Source of the DNA: Conchocele bisecta
Lineage: Eukaryota; Mollusca; Bivalvia; Lucinida; Thyasiridae
Reading direction: 5' to 3'
DNA: 64,000 nt
Assembly: GCA_029237695.1 (NCBI GenBank)
Contig: CM055274.1
Location: 15,799,505-15,863,504 of the forward strand
Shown: piece by piece, positions 22,449 through 61,823 of the stretch
Layout of the letters: the number at the start of each line of letters is the position of its first letter
Position numbering within the stretch: position 1 is the first letter of the stretch
The notes under the pieces: generated by a model
Databases searched by the model: none
Told to the model about the DNA's origin: nothing
What the model saw: the letters and a program-made list of their open reading frames with translations, nothing else
Position numbers and translations under genes: made by a program

Positions 22449-23204
22449 AGAAATGTACCCGAAGGCCAAACTAGAGATCTCGAGATTCCGATAAGGATGA
22501 ATTCCATCGTTAAATTGCCCATCACATGCTCCCAACCAACCACCACATATGTGATGGGTCGAATATGAATAAATGACAATTTTTCACAACTCTTACTCAC
22601 AATTGCACATGTAGCTACAAGTAGGAATACATAGACAAGTGACAAACATCAACATCTCCATTACAAACATACATAAACTTATATAATATGCACACGGCAT
22701 AGAAAAACATCAACTATGTACATGAGATCAAGCAATACAGGCATGTAAATTATACATAGGTCATTGGCAGACTGAGCACCTTACAGGTTCGAGACAAAAT
22801 GGTTTTCAGACTAGTCCATTTACGTAAAGGGTTTGTTTTTGTTCTCAAAAATATGAACAATACTTGCAAAAAGTGCAGATCTTGACGAGACGGCTCGTCA
22901 CGAGCTGGCACATCTGGATCTACACGGTTTGCCTATTCCACTTTACAGGTCTGTAGTATTGAAAGGGTTAAGCAATATATGATTTGTGGATATTCAAAAT
23001 TCTGATCTTCTAATGCTCTCCTGAAGCCTGATAAGGATCAAAACCATACTTTCGAAGCATTATGGGTGAATGGCGAACAGTGCAGGCCCTGATCCGCGCA
23101 GGCTGATCTGGGGCTATACTGATTGCATAACCCATAATCCCCATTTCTCCAGTCACAACCACTTATGTCAGTCACTGAAGGGCAAAACAGCATAGATTTG
23201 ATTT

Positions 23205-23580
23205 AATGGTGTTTAACAGCCCGTCAACAGCTAAGGTCATTTTAGGCCGGGTTAATGGGGTCGAAACCCATATATTAGTCCTGTTGTTATGCAGAGTGAA
23301 TCCAAAAATCAGAACTGAATATTCGGCCCTGAAATTCGAATAGCCTGATCTGTAGTGCCAGGTTTTCACTACACCAGAGTCACTAGCCCCCCTCTCAAAA
23401 AGTTATAGGATTAGCACTTATATATTATTACTTTTATAATGGGTATAACCAGATTCAACTCTCTAGTATCAGAAAGCCAAAAATGTATCCGAGGGTCAAA
23501 CCAGGGACATTCGGATTCCGGTAAAGATGAAGCCCATCGTTAACTGCACCCTTCGCATGCTCCCAACCAACCGCCCAGCA
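23205..23580 (-). mobile_element. SINE-A, full-length
   Basis: Contains GTGTTTAACAGCCCGTCAAC, a GGGTCGAAACCC box, AGTTATAGGATTAGCAC and the GCATGCTCCCAACCAAC end. Adjoins the hAT-like element. Confidence 0.8.
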
Positions 23581-23588
23581 AAAGGCAT

Positions 23589-24830
23589 CAGGGTTGGCCG
23601 GGAAATACCGGGGGCGGGAATTCCCGGTATTTCCCGTCCCGGGAAATACTCCCCAAAGTGGTAAATACCGGGAAATATGAATTTTGATGTTATTATTTGA
23701 TAATTAAAGTTATTTAAATTAAGTTTTAAGCTCAGTAATAGTTAATTAAACAATCAACAACTTAATAATTAGATATAGTGGTTAATTACAATGTATAGAT
23801 CTGTTTCATTCCCAACTAGAGGTACTCATCAGGTGGAATATTTGGCAACCATGACATTTATATTTTGGTTGTATTATTTTATTGTAAATTACTTCTTCAT
23901 TTTTTAGGAAGCATCTGAGTGTCTGCCAGATACAATTCACAAGGATAACGTCATCATGATCAGACTATGTTTAGACAACAGGCTGTTAATTGTCAACCTT
24001 CTCCCACACTAATATTCGGTATCAAGAAATGAGAATAAATGATCTTAGCATGCATGATGTGCATACACATAGTCTCTTACAAGTCTTATATGACTGACAA
24101 GTACTGTTGTTTTATGCTTTGCATTTGTATTACTTATTTGCATTATTATTATGACATTTATTTAACGTGCAGACTATGGGCCAACACTATGGGCCACGAT
24201 GGTACGTATGAGATACAGTACCTAAAATCGTTAAAATTAGCCAAAAGCCTACTAATGTCTACTTATTTGCATGTACATTGATGAGACTTTTAATATACTT
24301 TAATAAACCATCAGACTATGACAACAGGCTGCAAATTGTCAGCCTTCTCTCACACCTTTTGTGTCGTACTGTATAATAAGAACCCAGGTGGTCTGTATAT
24401 GGTCATGTCAAGTTGTAAAACAATTACACTTACACTGTACATGGATTATCCCTGTTATCAACAGGGATTTTCTCAAAATTCCAAAAGCAGCTTTTATTAG
24501 TGGCAGGTTACTATAGTAATGAGGGGTGTTCTCATATACAATAAAATAGACAGTTGGCAAATACTACATAGACTTTTATATAGGGAAGAAAATTGTCTAG
24601 AAAATAATGATGTTTTTTCCTCTAAATAAACTTATTATTTCTTTTTTTATTGCAGAATGTTTTACCTGTATGCTTATCAGTCTACACAGATATTAACCAT
24701 AGTAGATATAGGGGAATATAGAGACTCGTCTTGACATTTTGGAATTAAAAAGACCACCAAGATTCATATTTCCCGGTATTTCCCGCCGTCCTGGGAAATA
24801 CTCTTATTTCCCGGGAAATTGCCAACCCTG
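23589..24830. mobile_element. hAT-like non-autonomous element, copy 1
   Basis: 1242 bp with ends CAGGGTTGGCCGGGAAATAC and inverted CAGGGTTGGCAATTTCCCGG, flanked by perfect 8-bp direct repeats AAAGGCAT (23581-23588 and 24831-24838). Ends and 8-bp duplications are typical of hAT transposons. No hAT transposase domain was seen. An inverted copy lies at 50877-52079. Confidence 0.88.
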
Positions 24831-25114
24831 AAAGGCATAGATCCTGTTCTAACAGCAGGTTCCATTGGGTCTACGCTGATCACCCAACGTTTTTTTTCTC
24901 CGTTGGCAGCCCACGCAAATTTTATCCATATCATTTTGTATACGATTATAAAATTTTCAGACCAAAAATATCTTTAATAGCATTCAACGTCACTTTGAAG
25001 AACCTGTTATACATTGGCAACTACAAGTTGTTCACTGCCGCTCGAGACCTGTCCTGCCCTATGCATTATTGTAATACCCATAAATGCATACATTTATAGT
25101 AAACAGGAAATACA
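24831..25114. other. No gene recognised
   Basis: Short unassigned stretch between MITEs with a repeat-D-like fragment near 24840-24880. Confidence 0.35.
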
Positions 25115-25442
25115 CAGGGCTCCAGATAAGGAATTAGTAATTGAGTATTGTTACTCCATCATTTCTGAAGCAATTGGGTATGTAAACATTTTAATTGGGT
25201 AAAATAAAGTCACTACTGTTTACACATCAGCAGACAGCAATTATTGAATAGTTTTGCTTCGAAATTAAAACATGTCTTGGCATTTCATTAGAATTGTCTC
25301 CATGGAGACAATTCTAATGAAATACCAAGATGTGTTTTCATGGAAAATAAGAAAAATATGCTACATTTGTGGTCTGTTTATTGGTTTTTTTTGGCAATTT
25401 TAATTGGGTATTTAAGCAAATACGCAGCTTATCTGGGGCCCT
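25115..25442. repeat. MITE (CAGGGCTCCAGATAAG), copy 1
   Basis: Ends CAGGGCTCCAGATAAG and CTTATCTGGGGCCCTG; central hairpin CATTAGAATTGTCTCC around TGGAGACAATTCTAATG. Copies at 25996-26359 and 50421-50801. Confidence 0.85.
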
Positions 25443-25729
25443 GATACGTACGAAGACTGGTACAATTTTCAAATATTCATACATGATTAACATTATTAAT
25501 GGAATGAACTGTCAAGACATTACAGACGGACCATGTGATAGAATATGGTATTTGTTTACACAAGATTCAGAATTTTAGTTGAAGGTTGAAAATAAATTAA
25601 ATATTCATACATGATTAACGTGATTAACGTGATTAATGGAATGAACTGTTAACACATTACAGATGGCACACTGTGATAGAATACGGTTTACATAATATTT
25701 AGAATTTAAGTTGAAAATAAATTATCTGC

Positions 25730-25960
25730 TAGCTTGGGGGGGTGGGGATTCAGAATCAGAACTGAATATTTATATAATACATTATATATATATATATATA
25801 TATATATATTCAGCCGTGATCTGAACCAGGTCCTCAACACACCGGAATCATTTACCACGACATCCTAAAATCCTACTACTTTTATAAACCAGGGATATTG
25901 CGATTCCAGTAAGGTGAACCACATCATTAAGCTACCCTTCGCATGCACCCACCTGCCACC
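25730..25960 (-). mobile_element. SINE-A fragment with a TA microsatellite
   Basis: SINE-A body phrases (AGAACTGAATATTTATA, TTAAGCTACCCTTCGCATGC) with a (TA)n expansion at about 25781-25808. Confidence 0.65.
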
Positions 25961-25995
25961 CCAGTACTTTGAATCCAATTCAGATTGTGTACATA

Positions 25996-26359
25996 CAGTG
26001 CTCCAGATAAGTAATTAGTTATCGAGTATTGTCACTCCAATCATTTCTGAAGCAATTTGGTATTTCAAAATTTTAATTGTGTCAAATAGAATCACACTAC
26101 TGTTTACACATCAGCAGACCACAATAGTTTGCTTCTAAATGAAAACAAATGAAGACAATTCTAATGAAATACCAAGATGTGTTTTCATGGAAAAATAAGA
26201 AAATATGCTATATTTGTTGTCTGTTTATTGTTTTCTGTAGAATGATAAAGATACCACAAATTTTTCATTGCTTTTTGATACTCACTACTACTGATTTCAA
26301 TTGGGTTTTTGGCAATTTTAATTGGGTATTTACGCAAATACGCAGCTTATCTGGAGCAA
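25996..26359. repeat. MITE (CAGTGCTCCAGATAAG), copy 2, with 8-bp target duplication
   Basis: Flanked by TGTACATA at 25988-25995 and 26360-26367, pointing to the hAT superfamily. The outermost bases of the right end are altered. Confidence 0.8.
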
Positions 26360-26474
26360 TGTACATAACATGACCAAAGATCTACAATTTTCCTGTTAAA
26401 AAATGACCCATAAACCAATGTGTGACAACTTATGCTACCAACAGAAGGTCCCCTAGTGGCTAGATATGTGATGT

Positions 26475-26880
26475 GACTAGAGAAATGGGGCTTATCTCAT
26501 TTGTGACCAGTGTAGCTCATGATCAAGTAGCACTCCTGTATCCTGATGACTATCTATACTGCTTGTTAGTAGCATGACAATTGCTTCATTGGCGAACATC
26601 AATGGTGAAAAGAGCAGATCCTGATCAGGCTGTGCAGATGCACAGAATGTTCTGGATCTACACTGGTCACAAAATCCATAAGCCCCATTTCTCCAGTCAC
26701 AGCCACAATTATGACATGTGTATGTGGCTGTGAATGGAGAAATGTGGTTTATGGCAGGTCACTATGAGCCCGATCTGCTAGCATACTCATGGAGGCCGAT
26801 AAGGATCTCTTCTGTTTGTCAGAGGTATATTTTATAGGGAACAATGTAGAGCATGATCAGACTGTGCGGATGCCGACAAA
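26475..26880. repeat. Two adjacent repeat-D copies
   Basis: 26475-26710 and 26720-26880 each carry the GCTGTGACTGGAG-type ends and GATCCTGATCAG core. Confidence 0.65.
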
Positions 26881-26914
26881 ATTGTCGTTTATCTGAGATT
26901 TTGATTCTATGTGA

Positions 26915-27100
26915 CAGAGCTCCAGGTAAGGTGCGTAATTTGGAGGTAAATTTCTTATTTCTCCATCAAAAATGGCAAGTTGGGAGTGCTTTAGAATCGT
27001 CTCAATGAGACGATTCTAAAGGACTCCCAACTTGCCATTTTTGATGAAGAAATAACAAAATTTCACCCCAAGGTCAAATTACGCACCTTAACTGGAGCTG
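26915..27100. repeat. Hairpin MITE (CAGAGCTCCAGTTAAGGTGCG family)
   Basis: Near-palindrome: AAGGTGCGTAATTTGG against AAATTACGCACCTTAACTGG, centre CGTCTCAATGAGACG. Copies at 44821-45211 (tandem pair) and 50021-50220. Confidence 0.85.
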
Positions 27101-27439
27101 TGCGAGAGGTTTTGATTTCAAGCTAATCACGACATGTGCCAATACAACTTTCCGACCATGTACTCCATTCTCGCACTCAAAATCAGCAAGTTTGATTGGT
27201 TGAGGCAGTCTCAGCCAATAAAACTGGCTGATTTACAGTATGAATTTCAGCATCATGTGTAAGAGTTTTATAAGCACTACATGTAGTCCTAGCTGTGCAC
27301 AACCAATCTGTGGTCCCATATATCTAATTTCTTTTCCGGTCAATTGTATACAAGTTGATAGAATAAGCAACATAAAACAACGGAACGCCAGATAACCCAT
27401 ACATCTTTAAAATGAAACTTCTCTCCACAATTATACAAG

Positions 27440-27659
27440 TTAACCCTTTAAACCCTAAATAACTGGAATGGACTCTGGTGTATTCATTTTCCGACCAATC
27501 CAATCGTCACAAAATGGTTTTAATTTCTAAATAGAGGGTATTAAAATATGACACTTACATGCAAAAAGTGCAGATCCTGACGAGATGGTTCGTTACGAAC
27601 AAGCTCATCTGGATCGAAACTGTTTACAAACACTGTTGTAGAGGTCTTGAAAGGGTTAA
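27440..27659. repeat. TTAA-flanked MITE (TTAACCCTTT...AAAGGGTTAA)
   Basis: Ends TTAACCCTTTAAACC and TTGAAAGGGTTAA. A related copy is at 40791-41011 and a right half near 22790-22972. Confidence 0.75.
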
Positions 27660-28101
27660 TAGACCAATAGAATGTGCAAGAGATATTTAAGTTGGTAAGA
27701 GGGGACTGTAATGGTTTGACCAATGTATAATCAGCGTGAAATTGGTTACAACAGTTTTTCCTGTGGACAATTCTAGGTCTTTATAAACAATTTTATCATT
27801 GTTGATGTCGAGAAGAAACAAATTCACAGCGGAGCGGGTTACATGGGTGTCAATAGATATTACAGATGGGCCAAGATCTGACAAAACCGGAGAGAGTTCC
27901 TTTAGTGGCCAGTGTAGACCCACATCTGTAGTCTTGACATGTTCTACAACATTTGCCTATCAGTTGTTGTGTGCACCATCAATAGCAATGTGATGAACTC
28001 GGGACTGATAATCTACTGTGGTCAGAAATGAAATAAGCCAGATTTTGTCAGACTGCCCCCCACATTATGATCACTAACACACGAGGTCCAATAGACAGAA
28101 A
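27660..28101. other. Downstream flank / 3' UTR of the MBT gene
   Basis: Directly follows the stop codon in the minus direction. No open exon and no obvious AATAAA, so the 3' end is undetermined. Confidence 0.4.
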
Positions 28102-55172
<27,071 letters not shown>

Positions 55173-55259
55173 TGTCAATTCACCGTGTTACCGGCAAATA
55201 TGAATTTTCACGCTTGAAACTTGTCACAGGTTTCAGGATTTCCAAAACATTACTGCTTG

Positions 55260-55490
55260 ACCTGCTCCGTGTTGTCGGTCCCGGATTTTCGTGGGCAAGC
55301 ACGGGTGAGCAATATCAGAGCAAAATGATTGGTTCCGAAAATGGAAATCTCCAAATCCTGCAGGATCTGACCAATGAGCGTTCTCCTCTTGCAGGAGCTT
55401 TATGTTAATTTTTCCCGGGCACTTGACCTGAAAGGATGCGCATGCGTCAGCATTTTTATAAACTTCCGGAATTTCTTCCGGCCTGAAATA
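55260..55490 (-). promoter_or_regulatory. Putative promoter of the MBT gene (NRF1/ETS/NF-Y motifs)
   Basis: Directly upstream of exon 1 on the minus strand. It holds an NRF1-like TGCGCATGCGTC (55437-55448), an ETS/GABP-type ACTTCCGG (near 55462) with a second TTCCGG about 12 nt on, and two CCAAT boxes in opposite orientation (55328-55332 and 55371-55375). No TATA box is evident. This set is typical of constitutive animal genes; promoter function is inferred. Confidence 0.5.
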
Positions 55491-55499
55491 TTTCATAAA

Positions 55500-56119
55500 T
55501 TATAAAAATTAACAACAATCTTTTGATTGTCTGTCAATATGTCACAATCTTCAATGACTCAAAGTTGATTGTTAGTCAATAATCTAAGCACCAACACGTC
55601 TATATTTGCAGTAACATGTGAGAATAATTATTAAATTTATTATTACTCTGTACCATGCCACTACTTTCCCATGTAAAATATGGTGGGTGGGGAATGGTAA
55701 ATTCACAAAAAAATATATAAATATTTCACGAAATACTGCATACATTTCAATATCAAACATTTCGCATGTAATTAGCATTGCATTCAATTATGAGAGTTTT
55801 GTCCAAAAACACATAGTCTCATTATTGTTTTATTTCTTAAATAGCTATTTTTTTTAGGAAACCTTTCTTGTTTCTCCATGAAAGATGTATTTCACAAAAT
55901 TGCCAAAACGATACCAGATGCCAATAATAGTCAGCAGTAAACTGAAGATTTCTGCAGAGTCCACCCTACATGCACTTCAGAGTCGTTTCACTGAGGTTGG
56001 AGGAAGTCTTGTACTTTTGTGACCAATCATCCAATGTCAAATTTCCCCCCCGGACTGTCATGCAGTGGAATTGGCTCACATTTACCTGGCAGGGTCGTTG
56101 GAAGGTCCAGCACTCTAGA
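55500..56119. other. No gene recognised upstream of the MBT promoter
   Basis: AT-rich. A short minus-strand frame ending CWTFQRPCQ before a GTAAAT donor (about 56085-56125) overlaps the edge of repeat D and is not supported. Confidence 0.35.
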
Positions 56120-56340
56120 CTCATTTGTGGCTGCGACTGGATAAATGGGGTTTGTGAACAGTGCATCTCCTAATTAAATAGCACACTCATGTAGTGTGAT
56201 AACGATCTATGTTGCTTGTTAGAAGCATACCAGGTATTTCATTGATAGAATGGCGAACAATGCAGATCCTGATCAGACTGTGCTGATGCACAGGCTGATG
56301 GGATTCTACACTGGTCGCAAAACCTATAAGCCCCATCTAT
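56120..56340. repeat. Repeat D copy
   Basis: TGTGGCTGCGACTGGATAAA, AGATCCTGATCAGACTGTG and TACACTGGTCGCAAAACC. Confidence 0.7.
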
Positions 56341-56494
56341 TCCCCTCCCCTGTCTTTCTATCTTGTCTAAACTCTAATTCGTCTGTTCTACCTTGTATAT
56401 TTCATGTTTCACGAACTGTTTGTTACATTGTATAAACCGGTTACATTCATTTAAATAGTCCTTAACTTGGTTACGTTAAATTACATGGTGACAT

Positions 56495-58262
56495 TGTCTA
56501 AGGCAATGTTTACCCTGGTTATTCCATGGACTATCAGTTACATTATATAATGCAGTGGTTACCCTGGTTACATTATATGGACTAATGGTTACATCCATCC
56601 AGGTGGCGGTTACCCTGGTTACATTACATTGACTAGTGGGTACATCCACTTATGTAGTGGTTTCCCTGGTAGCATTACATGGACTGGTGATTACATTCAT
56701 GTATTTAGTTGTTACCCTGATTACATTACATGGACTGGTGGTTAAATTCACGTATGTAGTGGTTACCCTGGTTACATTACATTTACTGGTGGTTACATCC
56801 ACTTGTGTTGTGGTTACCCTGGTTACATTATATTGATTGGTGGTTACAACCACTTATGTAGTTGTTACCCTGGTTACATTACATGGACTGGTGGTTACAT
56901 CCAACCAGGTGGTGGTTACCCTGGTTACATTACACTGACTGGTGGTTACACCCACTTATGTAGTGGTTACCCTGGTTACATTACATTGACTGGTGGTTAC
57001 ATCCACTTATGTAGTGGTTACCCTGGTTACATTACACTGACTGGTGGTTACATCCACTTATGTAGTGGTTACCCTGGTTCCATTACACTGACTGGTGGTT
57101 ACATCCACTTGTGTAGTGGTTACCCTGGTTACACTACATTGATTGGTGATTACATCCACTTATGTAGTAGTTACCCTGGTTACATTACATTGACTGGTAG
57201 TTACATCCACTTATGTAGTGGTTACCCTGGTTAGATTACATTGACTGGTGGTTACATCCACTTATGTAGTGGCTACCCTGGTTAGATTACATTGACTGGT
57301 GGTTACATCCACTTATGTAGTGGTTACCCTGGTTACATTACATTGACTGGTGGTTACATCCACTTATGTAGTTGTTAGCCTGGTTACATTACATTGACTG
57401 GTGGTTACATCCACTTATGTAGTGGTTACCCTGGTTACATTATATTGACTGGTGGTTACACCCACTTGTGTAGTGGTTACCCTGGTTACATTACATTGAC
57501 TGGTGGTTACATCCACTTGTGTAGTGGTTACCCTGGTTACATTACATTGACTGGTGGTTACATCAACTTGTGTAGTGGTTACCCCGGTTACATTACATTG
57601 ACTGGTTGTTACATCCACTTATGTAGTGGTTACATTACTTCATGGACTAGTGGTTAGTTATGTCTACATATATATGCAGTGGTTGCCCTGGTTACATTAC
57701 ATGGACTGGTTGTTGCATCCACTTATGTAGTGGTTACATTACATGGACTAGTGGTTAGTTACATCCACTTATGTAGTGGTTACATTACATCATGGACTAG
57801 TGGTTAGTTATGTCCACGGATGCAGTGGTTACCCTGGTTACCTTACATGGACTGGTGGTTACACCCACTTATGTAGTGGTTACTCTGGTTATATTACATG
57901 GACTGGTGGTTACGTACGTAGTGGTTACATTATATGGACTAGTGGTTAGTTACGTCCACATATGTAGTGGTTACCCTGGTTACATTACCTTGACTGGTGG
58001 TTGCATCCACTTATGTAGTGTTTACCCTGGTTACCTTACATGGACTGGTGCTTACACCCATTTATGTAGTGGTTACCCTGGTTACATTACATTGACTGGT
58101 GCTTACATCCACTTATGTAGTGGTTACCCTGCTTACATTACTTTGACTGGTGCTTACATCCACTTATGTAGTGGTTACCCTGGTTACCTGACATTGACTG
58201 GTGATTACATCCTGTTATTTTGTGGTTACCCTGGTTACATTACATGAACCGGTGGTTTCATG
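56495..58262 (+). repeat. 51-bp satellite array
   Basis: More than 25 units around GGTTACATTACATTGACTGG and TACATCCACTTATGTAGTGG. Because 51 is a multiple of 3, some frames stay open (for example 56803-57234, reading GYITLTGGYIHLCSGYP); there is no start context or domain, so this is taken as non-coding. Edges are more diverged. Confidence 0.93.
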
Positions 58263-58464
58263 CGCTTACAGTCTCCGCAAAATTTTTCTTTTCTATTCTA
58301 AGCTTCAATGAAATCGCCTTCGTTTGGTATGCGCTTCTGGTGCTAGCTAGCTTTTCATATCTGACTGATATACTTCAAAAAAGCTCTTAAATATCACACA
58401 AAATCAATTTTATTTTTATAATGTTTTTTTTTTAGGTCTGGTAAATTTTTGTCTGTTCTGGTAA

Positions 58465-58882
58465 AAATTTCTAGTTTACCACTAGATAGTGGTTACATTA
58501 CATTTCACTAATGGATACATACACTAAGATAGTGGTTACTCTCGTTACATTACATTTGACTAATGGATACATCCACTAAGATAGTGATTACTCTGGTTAC
58601 ATTAAAGATAGTGGTTACTCTGGTTACATTACATTTGACTAATGGATACATCCACTAAGATAGTGGTTAGTCTGGTTACATTACATTTGACTAATGGTTC
58701 ATCAGTAAGTTAGTGTTACTCTGGTTACATTACATTTGACTAATGGATACATCCACTAAGATAGTGATTACTCTGGTTACATTACATTTGACTAATGGAA
58801 TACATCCACTAAGATAGTGATTACTCTGGTTACATTACATTTGACTAATGGATACATCCACGAAGATAGTGATTACTCTCAG
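58465..58882 (+). repeat. 52-bp satellite array, left part
   Basis: Units around ACATTTGACTAATGGATACA and CCACTAAGATAGTGGTTACT. Continues beyond the 2.9-kb insertion. Confidence 0.92.
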
Positions 58883-59139
58883 CCCAGGCGAAATACGACC
58901 ATGGTCAACCATGGTGAACCACTGCCAAGCACAGTTGACCATGGTTGAACAATGGTCGACCGTCCTTTTTCATCACAATCGACCGTGGTATTGAAAAAAC
59001 CATCGTTGACCATGGTTAACCATTTAAATGAAGCACACCCGCGAATAAAAAATGACCATGGTCAGTGACCATGGTTAACAATGGTTTTGGTGATATTCAA
59101 CCACGGTCCAGTTTTTACCATGTTTGACCATGGTTATCA

Positions 59140-59433
59140 GGTGCGGATCCAGGATTTCGGGTTGGGGGGGTGGGGGGGGGGCGTAACTATTTTGCAATAC
59201 TTGACTATATTATCGAACGCGCTAGGGGGGTCCGGGGGCATTCCCCCCCCCGGAAATCTTTTGAAATCTACATCGCATTTCCTGCGTTCTGGCGCATTTT
59301 GGAGCAAAAAAAAACCCAATAAACAATAAATTCACAACACGAACGTAGAAACGTGCCTTGTAACTTGTAAAAAATCTTTACTCGGCAAATTTTAGGGGGG
59401 CGCGCTGGGTCGCCCCCCCCCTGAATCCGCCCT
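59140..59433. repeat. MITE (GGTGCGGATCCAGG), nested
   Basis: Flanked by TGGTTAT on both sides. Ends AGGTGCGGATCCAG and CTGAATCCGCCCTT, with G and C runs inside. Related to the element at 12991-13391. Confidence 0.8.
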
Positions 59434-60024
59434 TGGTTATTAACCATGGTCAGCCAGATCAACCATGGTCAACCATGGTCACTGACCATGGGCAACCATG
59501 GTCGACCATGGTCAACCAATGACCATGGCCAGTGACCATGGTTAACATTTTTTTGTGATATACAGTACTTAGTGATATACCAGTTTTCACCATGGTTCAC
59601 CTTGCTTACTGTACATTGACCAAGGTCATCAATGATTTTGGTGATGTACAACTATGGCCCATTTTTAACCTGGATTGCTGACTTATCAACTGTGCCTTCT
59701 AAGCAATATACAATGATTATAAGTTAAATTAATACCGGGTATGGAAGGCCATCGAACCAATTCCCACCCTTAAATATAAGCACAACAATTATAAGTTAAT
59801 GATTACTGGTATATCAAGTGACAATGGTCAACCAACAACAATGCACATTTTTTACTTTTTACATTTTTACATGATCCAGATTTAAAGGGGTGTATAGGCG
59901 TTTAATGGGGAAAAAATAAAACAGACACTAAATTGTGCCATTCAGTCACTATTTACATTCTGCGTGCAATATGCCACGATTTACCAGTTAAAACGAAGGT
60001 AAAAGTAAAACAGAAAAGAAAAAA

Positions 60025-60085
60025 ATATGACGATGGTGGGATTCGAACCCACGACCCTTGGGGATTTGGTGGCTGGTGGTAAGTA
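60025..60085 (-). other. tRNA-like T-arm, probable SINE relic
   Basis: The minus strand reads GTGGGTTCGAATCCCACCAT: a perfect 5-bp T stem with the TTCGAAT loop and a B box. No 5' half with a matching acceptor stem was found, so it is not a complete tRNA. Confidence 0.5.
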
Positions 60086-60139
60086 AGTAAGATTACGTAC
60101 TTCTTTTTATGCAACCACAGTAATGCATTACAGTTTGCA

Positions 60140-60257
60140 CAGAGAGAGAGAGAGAGAGAGACAGGGAGACAGAGAGACAGAGAGACAGAGAGACAGGGAG
60201 ACAGGGAGACAGAGAGACAGAGCAAAGAGAGAGACAGAGAGACAGAGAGACAGACAT

Positions 60258-60300
<43 letters not shown>

Positions 60301-60398
60301 GACGACATACGACAGAGACAGAGACAAACAGAGAGACAGACAGAGACACACAGAGAGACACACAGACACACACACAACACACACACACAACACACACG
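60140..60398. repeat. GA / GACA / CA microsatellite
   Basis: Runs of GA, AGAC, GACA and CA for about 260 bp. Long frames on both strands here are artefacts of the repeat. Confidence 0.93.
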
Positions 60399-60499
60399 TA
60401 TGATTATGCACACACCTATGTGTCGGAACAATGCTCTCGCAGTCTTTGGCTGCAGAGATCGAGGTGAAAAATAAGCACCTGAATTACAGACATACAACA

Positions 60500-61195
60500 A
60501 CAACAACAACTAGAAGTTAAGATGTCACATGGTTTAAATTATTTAGGATTTAAACGTGAATTACTTCAATATGTAAGTCAACAATTAAACCACAGTGCAA
60601 TATTTAACAAGCAATGAAGTAGACTGGTAGAAAGGATTAAGACTAGTCTATGTATGATTTAAATCTATAAGAAAATTTTGAGTTCCAAATTATGAAAGAA
60701 CTAACCAATCACCGACTGGATCCAGTAACCAACACAATTAAGTGGTCTGATCATTATAATTTAATGGGATTGTCATGGCTGCCCATTCAATTTTTGCATA
60801 TTTGTGGCCATTAAAGTGTACATGATTAAGAGGTTTTTAATGGCATTTCAAACAAAATAATTTAATGGCCAATTAATTTGGACCATTTTTCTCGTGTTGT
60901 GTCACATATTTGAAAATATCGCACGGCTGGCCACAAAAAAAACACAGATGGGTAGAGTAGAAAAATGCCACAGCTCACAAGTTTGTATCCACCATTCTTA
61001 CACAGTTATATTGGGGTTGAAGATCCTATAAATACATGTATGTTAAATATTGTTAAAAACGTTAACTTTAGTTTATTATATGCAAAAGTTATGCCGATCC
61101 ATTACTAAACAAAACAGTTACAGCCAATATTTACGCTGACAATTTTTGGTGTGGCATTTTTAAGATGTATTATTATAAGTAAGAGTCAAGTTTGT
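60500..61195. other. Unassigned core of the 2.9-kb insertion
   Basis: AT-rich, preceded by a CAA run (60496-60510). No open frame of note. Confidence 0.4.
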
Positions 61196-61823
61196 AAATG
61201 TCACACTCATTGACATTGGTCAACCACAGTCGATGACCATGGTTAACCATCGTTGACTGACCATGGTCAACAATGGTTGGCGATGGTTAACCATGGATTT
61301 TTCTAGGATCTCCCCAATGACCAATTGACGAAAATGTCAAATTTTGACCATGGTTGACCACGGTCCTATGGCCATTGGTTAACCATGGTCAACCACAGTT
61401 GATGGCCATGGTTAACCATCATTGACTGACCATGGTCAACCATGGTTGGCGATGGTTAACCATGGATTTTTCTAGGATCTCCCCAATAACCAATTGACGA
61501 AAATGTCAAATTTTAACCATGGTTGACCATGGTTGACCACGGTCATATGGCCATTGGTTAACCATGGTCAACCACAGTCGATGACCATGGTCAACCATGG
61601 TTATAAGTGACCATGGTCAACCATGGTTATAAGTGACCATGGTCAGTCAACCATGGTTGGCGATGGTTAACCATGGATTTTTCTAGGATCTCCCCAATGA
61701 CCAATTGACGAAAATGTCAAATTTTGACCATGGTTGACCATGGTGACCATGGTCCTATGACCATTGGTTAACCATGGTCAACCATGGTCAAACCATGGTC
61801 AACTATGGTACAATTCGCCTGGG

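Larger units (their letters stand above)
21925..22560 (-). mobile_element. SINE-A carrying two nested insertions
   Basis: SINE-A pieces at about 21935-22015, 22263-22339 and 22449-22560 are contiguous once the MITE at 22016-22262 and the palindrome at 22340-22448 are removed. Confidence 0.75.
58883..61823. mobile_element. 2.9-kb insertion with CCATGG subterminal arrays
   Basis: Splits the 52-bp satellite. Ends CCCAGGCGAAAT and inverted CCCAGGCGAATT. Each end carries several hundred bp of ACCATGGTCAACCATGGTTG-type repeats, at 58905-59130, 59440-59640 and 61200-61815. The right side also repeats a block of about 170 bp with TTTTTCTAGGATCTCCCCAA three times. No transposase was found. Confidence 0.7.

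Noticed and set aside
56803..58247. Repetitive GYPGYITLTGGYIHLCS frames as a candidate structural protein
   Set aside because: The unit length is a multiple of three, so open frames are expected. There is no signal peptide, no unique flanking domain and there are stops in several units.
60025..60085. Functional tRNA gene
   Set aside because: Only the T arm is present; the acceptor, D and anticodon arms cannot be formed.
60093..60509. Cys/Leu/Ser- and Arg/Asp-rich frames
   Set aside because: They are read from a GA/GACA/CA microsatellite on both strands.
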